NCBI RefSeq assembly: GCF_000315625.1
Contig: NW_005434581.1
Coordinates: 37,830 to 74,878 of the forward strand
DNA from: Guillardia theta CCMP2712
Taxonomy: Eukaryota > Cryptophyceae > Pyrenomonadales > Geminigeraceae
Direction of reading: 5' to 3'
Length of the DNA stretch: 37,049 nt
Part shown: in pieces, positions 35,758 to 37,049 of the stretch
Layout of the letters: each line of letters opens with the position of its first letter
Numbering within the stretch: the stretch's first letter is position 1
Notes under the pieces: generated by a model
Seen by the model: only the letters and a program-made list of their open reading frames with translations
Databases searched by the model: none
Told to the model about the DNA's origin: nothing
Position numbers and translations under genes: made by a program

Positions 35758-35841
35758 TGTGGACTGTGTGCCTGCCGGTTCAGCTTGTTCCTGCTTTGTT
35801 TTGCTTGAGGCACTTTTTACCTTCTGCCAGTAAATCCTATA
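35758..35841 (+). repeat. Repeat T, 5'-truncated copy
   Basis: Begins at TGTGGACTGTGTGCCTGCC and ends at the common CCTATA end. Confidence 0.85.
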
Positions 35842-35845
35842 CACA

Positions 35846-36112
35846 GGGTATCGCGTCTAAGGGATTTTATTCCTCCTGCATGCTCCTGCTGCTTGTTGCT
35901 TGATTGCTTGACCCTTAGGCTGCTTGTCTGCGCGGCTTCTCGCTTGGGCTGGTGATGCCGCGTCTGGGTGCCAGCAGTGCTGGTTCTTTTCGGGCTTGTG
36001 TTTTGTGTGTGTTTGTGCAGCTTCTCGCTGTGGACTGTGTACCTGCCGGTTCAGCTTGTTCCTGCTTTATTTTGCTTGAGGCACTTTTTATCTTCTGCCA
36101 GTAAATCCTATA
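35846..36112 (+). repeat. Retroelement 3' tail with repeat T, copy 2
   Basis: Direct duplication of 35482-35746 with scattered substitutions, for example GTGTAAG to GTCTAAG. T itself is 35969-36112. Confidence 0.85.
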
Positions 36113-36158
36113 CACGCCGACCTGACCAAGTGGGGGGAGGTCAACCTCGACGCCCTCC

Positions 36159-36224
36159 AGCAACCATGGGCGTGTCTAGTACTCGGGTGGGGGACCACCG
36201 GGGAAGCGCACGTACCGTACAGAA
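36159..36224 (+). ncRNA. 5S rRNA-like segment, 5'-truncated, joined to repeat T
   Basis: CATGGGCGTGTCTAGTACTC followed by GGGTGGGGGACCACCGGGGA strongly resembles the second half of eukaryotic 5S rRNA, including the C-box area (TAGTACTTGGATGGGAGACC type). About the first 50 bases of a 5S gene are absent. It is followed after 15 bp by the 5' end of T (36239). Confidence 0.6.
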
Positions 36225-36238
36225 CCACACATTTCACT

Positions 36239-36382
36239 TGCCAGCAGTGCTGGTTGTTTTCGGGCTTGTGTTTTGTGTGTGATTGTGCAGCTTCTCGCTG
36301 TGGACTGTGTACCTGCCGGTTCAGCTTGTTCCTGCTTTGTTTTGCTTGAGGCACTTTTTGTCTTCTGCCAGTAAATCCTATA
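36239..36382 (+). mobile_element. Repeat T, full-length copy behind the 5S-like head
   Basis: Same start and end as 35603-35746. Together with the 5S-like head it interrupts retroelement copy 3 between GACGCCCTCCA and CCATGTTGCAGCG, which are contiguous at about 34620-34645. Confidence 0.75.
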
Positions 36383-36447
36383 TACTTCCCATGTTGCAGC
36401 GTCTGAGAAGATTCGCAAACATCGCGCTGCATATGCCATGACTACTC

Positions 36448-36577
36448 CTGCTTTGTTTTGCTTGAGGCACTTTTTACCTTCTGCCAGTAAATCCTATGTC
36501 ATACTCCTCCTCGAGCGTTTTGCTTGAGGCACTTTTTACCTTCTGCCAGTAAATCCTATGTCATACTCCTCCTCGAG
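36448..36577 (+). repeat. Two T 3'-end fragments in tandem
   Basis: TTTTGCTTGAGGCACTTTTT ... CCAGTAAATCCTATGTCATA ... CTCGAGCG occurs twice head to tail (unit about 62 bp), inside retroelement copy 3. The duplicated unit contains both T and target sequence. Confidence 0.8.
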
Positions 36578-36830
36578 CGTTCATCCCTCTTGCCATCTCG
36601 ACGGACGGTACCCTCCGCTTCATCTGGCCCCGACGATCGGCGCGGAGCTGGCGAGGCGTCTCCGTCCCTCACTGTGACGTCGGGTGCCTCCGGAGAGCTC
36701 GACACCACTGGGGTGCTTGCTGCTGGTCCGAGCTCGCCTGCTTCCTCCCCGGCATCGGTCGGGTCACGCCGGTCCTTGGGCATTGCCGCGGCGTCGCCGC
36801 CGTCACGGGCGGCTACCACTGAGAGTATAG

Positions 36831-36925
36831 TATAGGACAAGCTGAACCGGCAGGTACACAGTCCACAGCGAGAAGCTGCACAAACACACACAAAACACAA
36901 GCCCGAAAAGAACCAGCACTGCTGG
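36831..36925 (-). mobile_element. Repeat T, minus orientation, internally deleted
   Basis: From TATAGG it jumps directly to ACAAGCTGAACCGGCAGG, missing about 48 internal bases, and runs to the CAGCACTGCTGG end. It interrupts the linker between ACCACTGA and GGCTACCGCTGAC. Confidence 0.8.
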
Positions 36926-37049
36926 CTTGGCTACCGCTGACTCGGAGGCTAGCGAGGAGGACTACCTCGAGCGGTACCGTGTTCATGTGTCCAGCCTCCC
37001 TCCGTCCGCTGCCCCAGGCGGACCCCCGGGCAGCGCCGGCTCCTTGTCG

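Larger units (their letters stand above)
36113..37049 (+). pseudogene. Retroelement copy 3, cut up by repeat T insertions
   Basis: Pieces of the ORF appear in their original order: 36117-36160 (like 34589-34632), 36390-36450 (like 34629-34686), 36501-36516 and 36566-36612 (like 34682-34732), 36615-36627 (like 34747-34760), then the linker from 36627 on. Between the pieces lie T copies in plus and minus orientation. The copy continues past the right edge. Confidence 0.75.

Overview
This is nuclear DNA from an intron-dense unicellular eukaryote, most likely an alga. The evidence is compact genes with many GT-AG introns, often only 41-55 nt, exons that are often 45-90 nt, and abundant triplet and pyrimidine microsatellites. 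Three RWP-RK regulators, a family common in green and secondary algae, fit an alga. A cryptophyte-like genome is my best guess, but no plastid or nucleomorph marker proves it. I see no bacterial operons, CRISPR array, tRNA or intact rRNA gene.

Layout. 62-3365 (-): an 18-exon aspartate aminotransferase whose 5' exon is not found. 4610-5411 (-) and 9527-10358 (+): two nearly identical RWP-RK genes in inverted, head-to-head orientation around a 4.1 kb gene-poor, partly AT-rich spacer. 10684-13755: a 27-bp minisatellite, an extreme GC-rich patch and G-run-rich DNA. 13756-15945 (+): a third RWP-RK gene, 10 exons, 512 aa. 16063-18473 (-): an unrecognised membrane-anchored coiled-coil protein. 18911-21596 (+): an alpha/beta hydrolase with a signal peptide and complete catalytic triad. 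21646-24929 (-): a signal-peptide/ankyrin gene with an intronic run of 76 CAG triplets. 25480-26827 (+): a PCIF1-type cap m6Am methyltransferase. 27821-29569 (+): an ankyrin gene whose reading frame appears disturbed. 30244-31275 (-): a small membrane protein with a 21-bp minisatellite just past its stop. 31690-37049: a nest of rearranged copies of a retroelement-like ORF with a zinc-binding and restriction-like endonuclease region, peppered with a roughly 145-bp interspersed repeat. One copy of that repeat is joined to a 5S rRNA-like segment.

Most host genes are arranged as divergent or convergent pairs. Two divergent intergenes (18474-18910 and 24930-25479) carry long pyrimidine repeats. 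Two convergent gaps are very short (15946-16062 and 21597-21645). The most unusual parts are the inverted RWP-RK pair, whose identity stops exactly at the stop codon, and the self-nested retroelement/SINE-like cluster at the right end. Gene models were built by hand from splice signals, reading phase and family similarity. No alignment or expression data were available.
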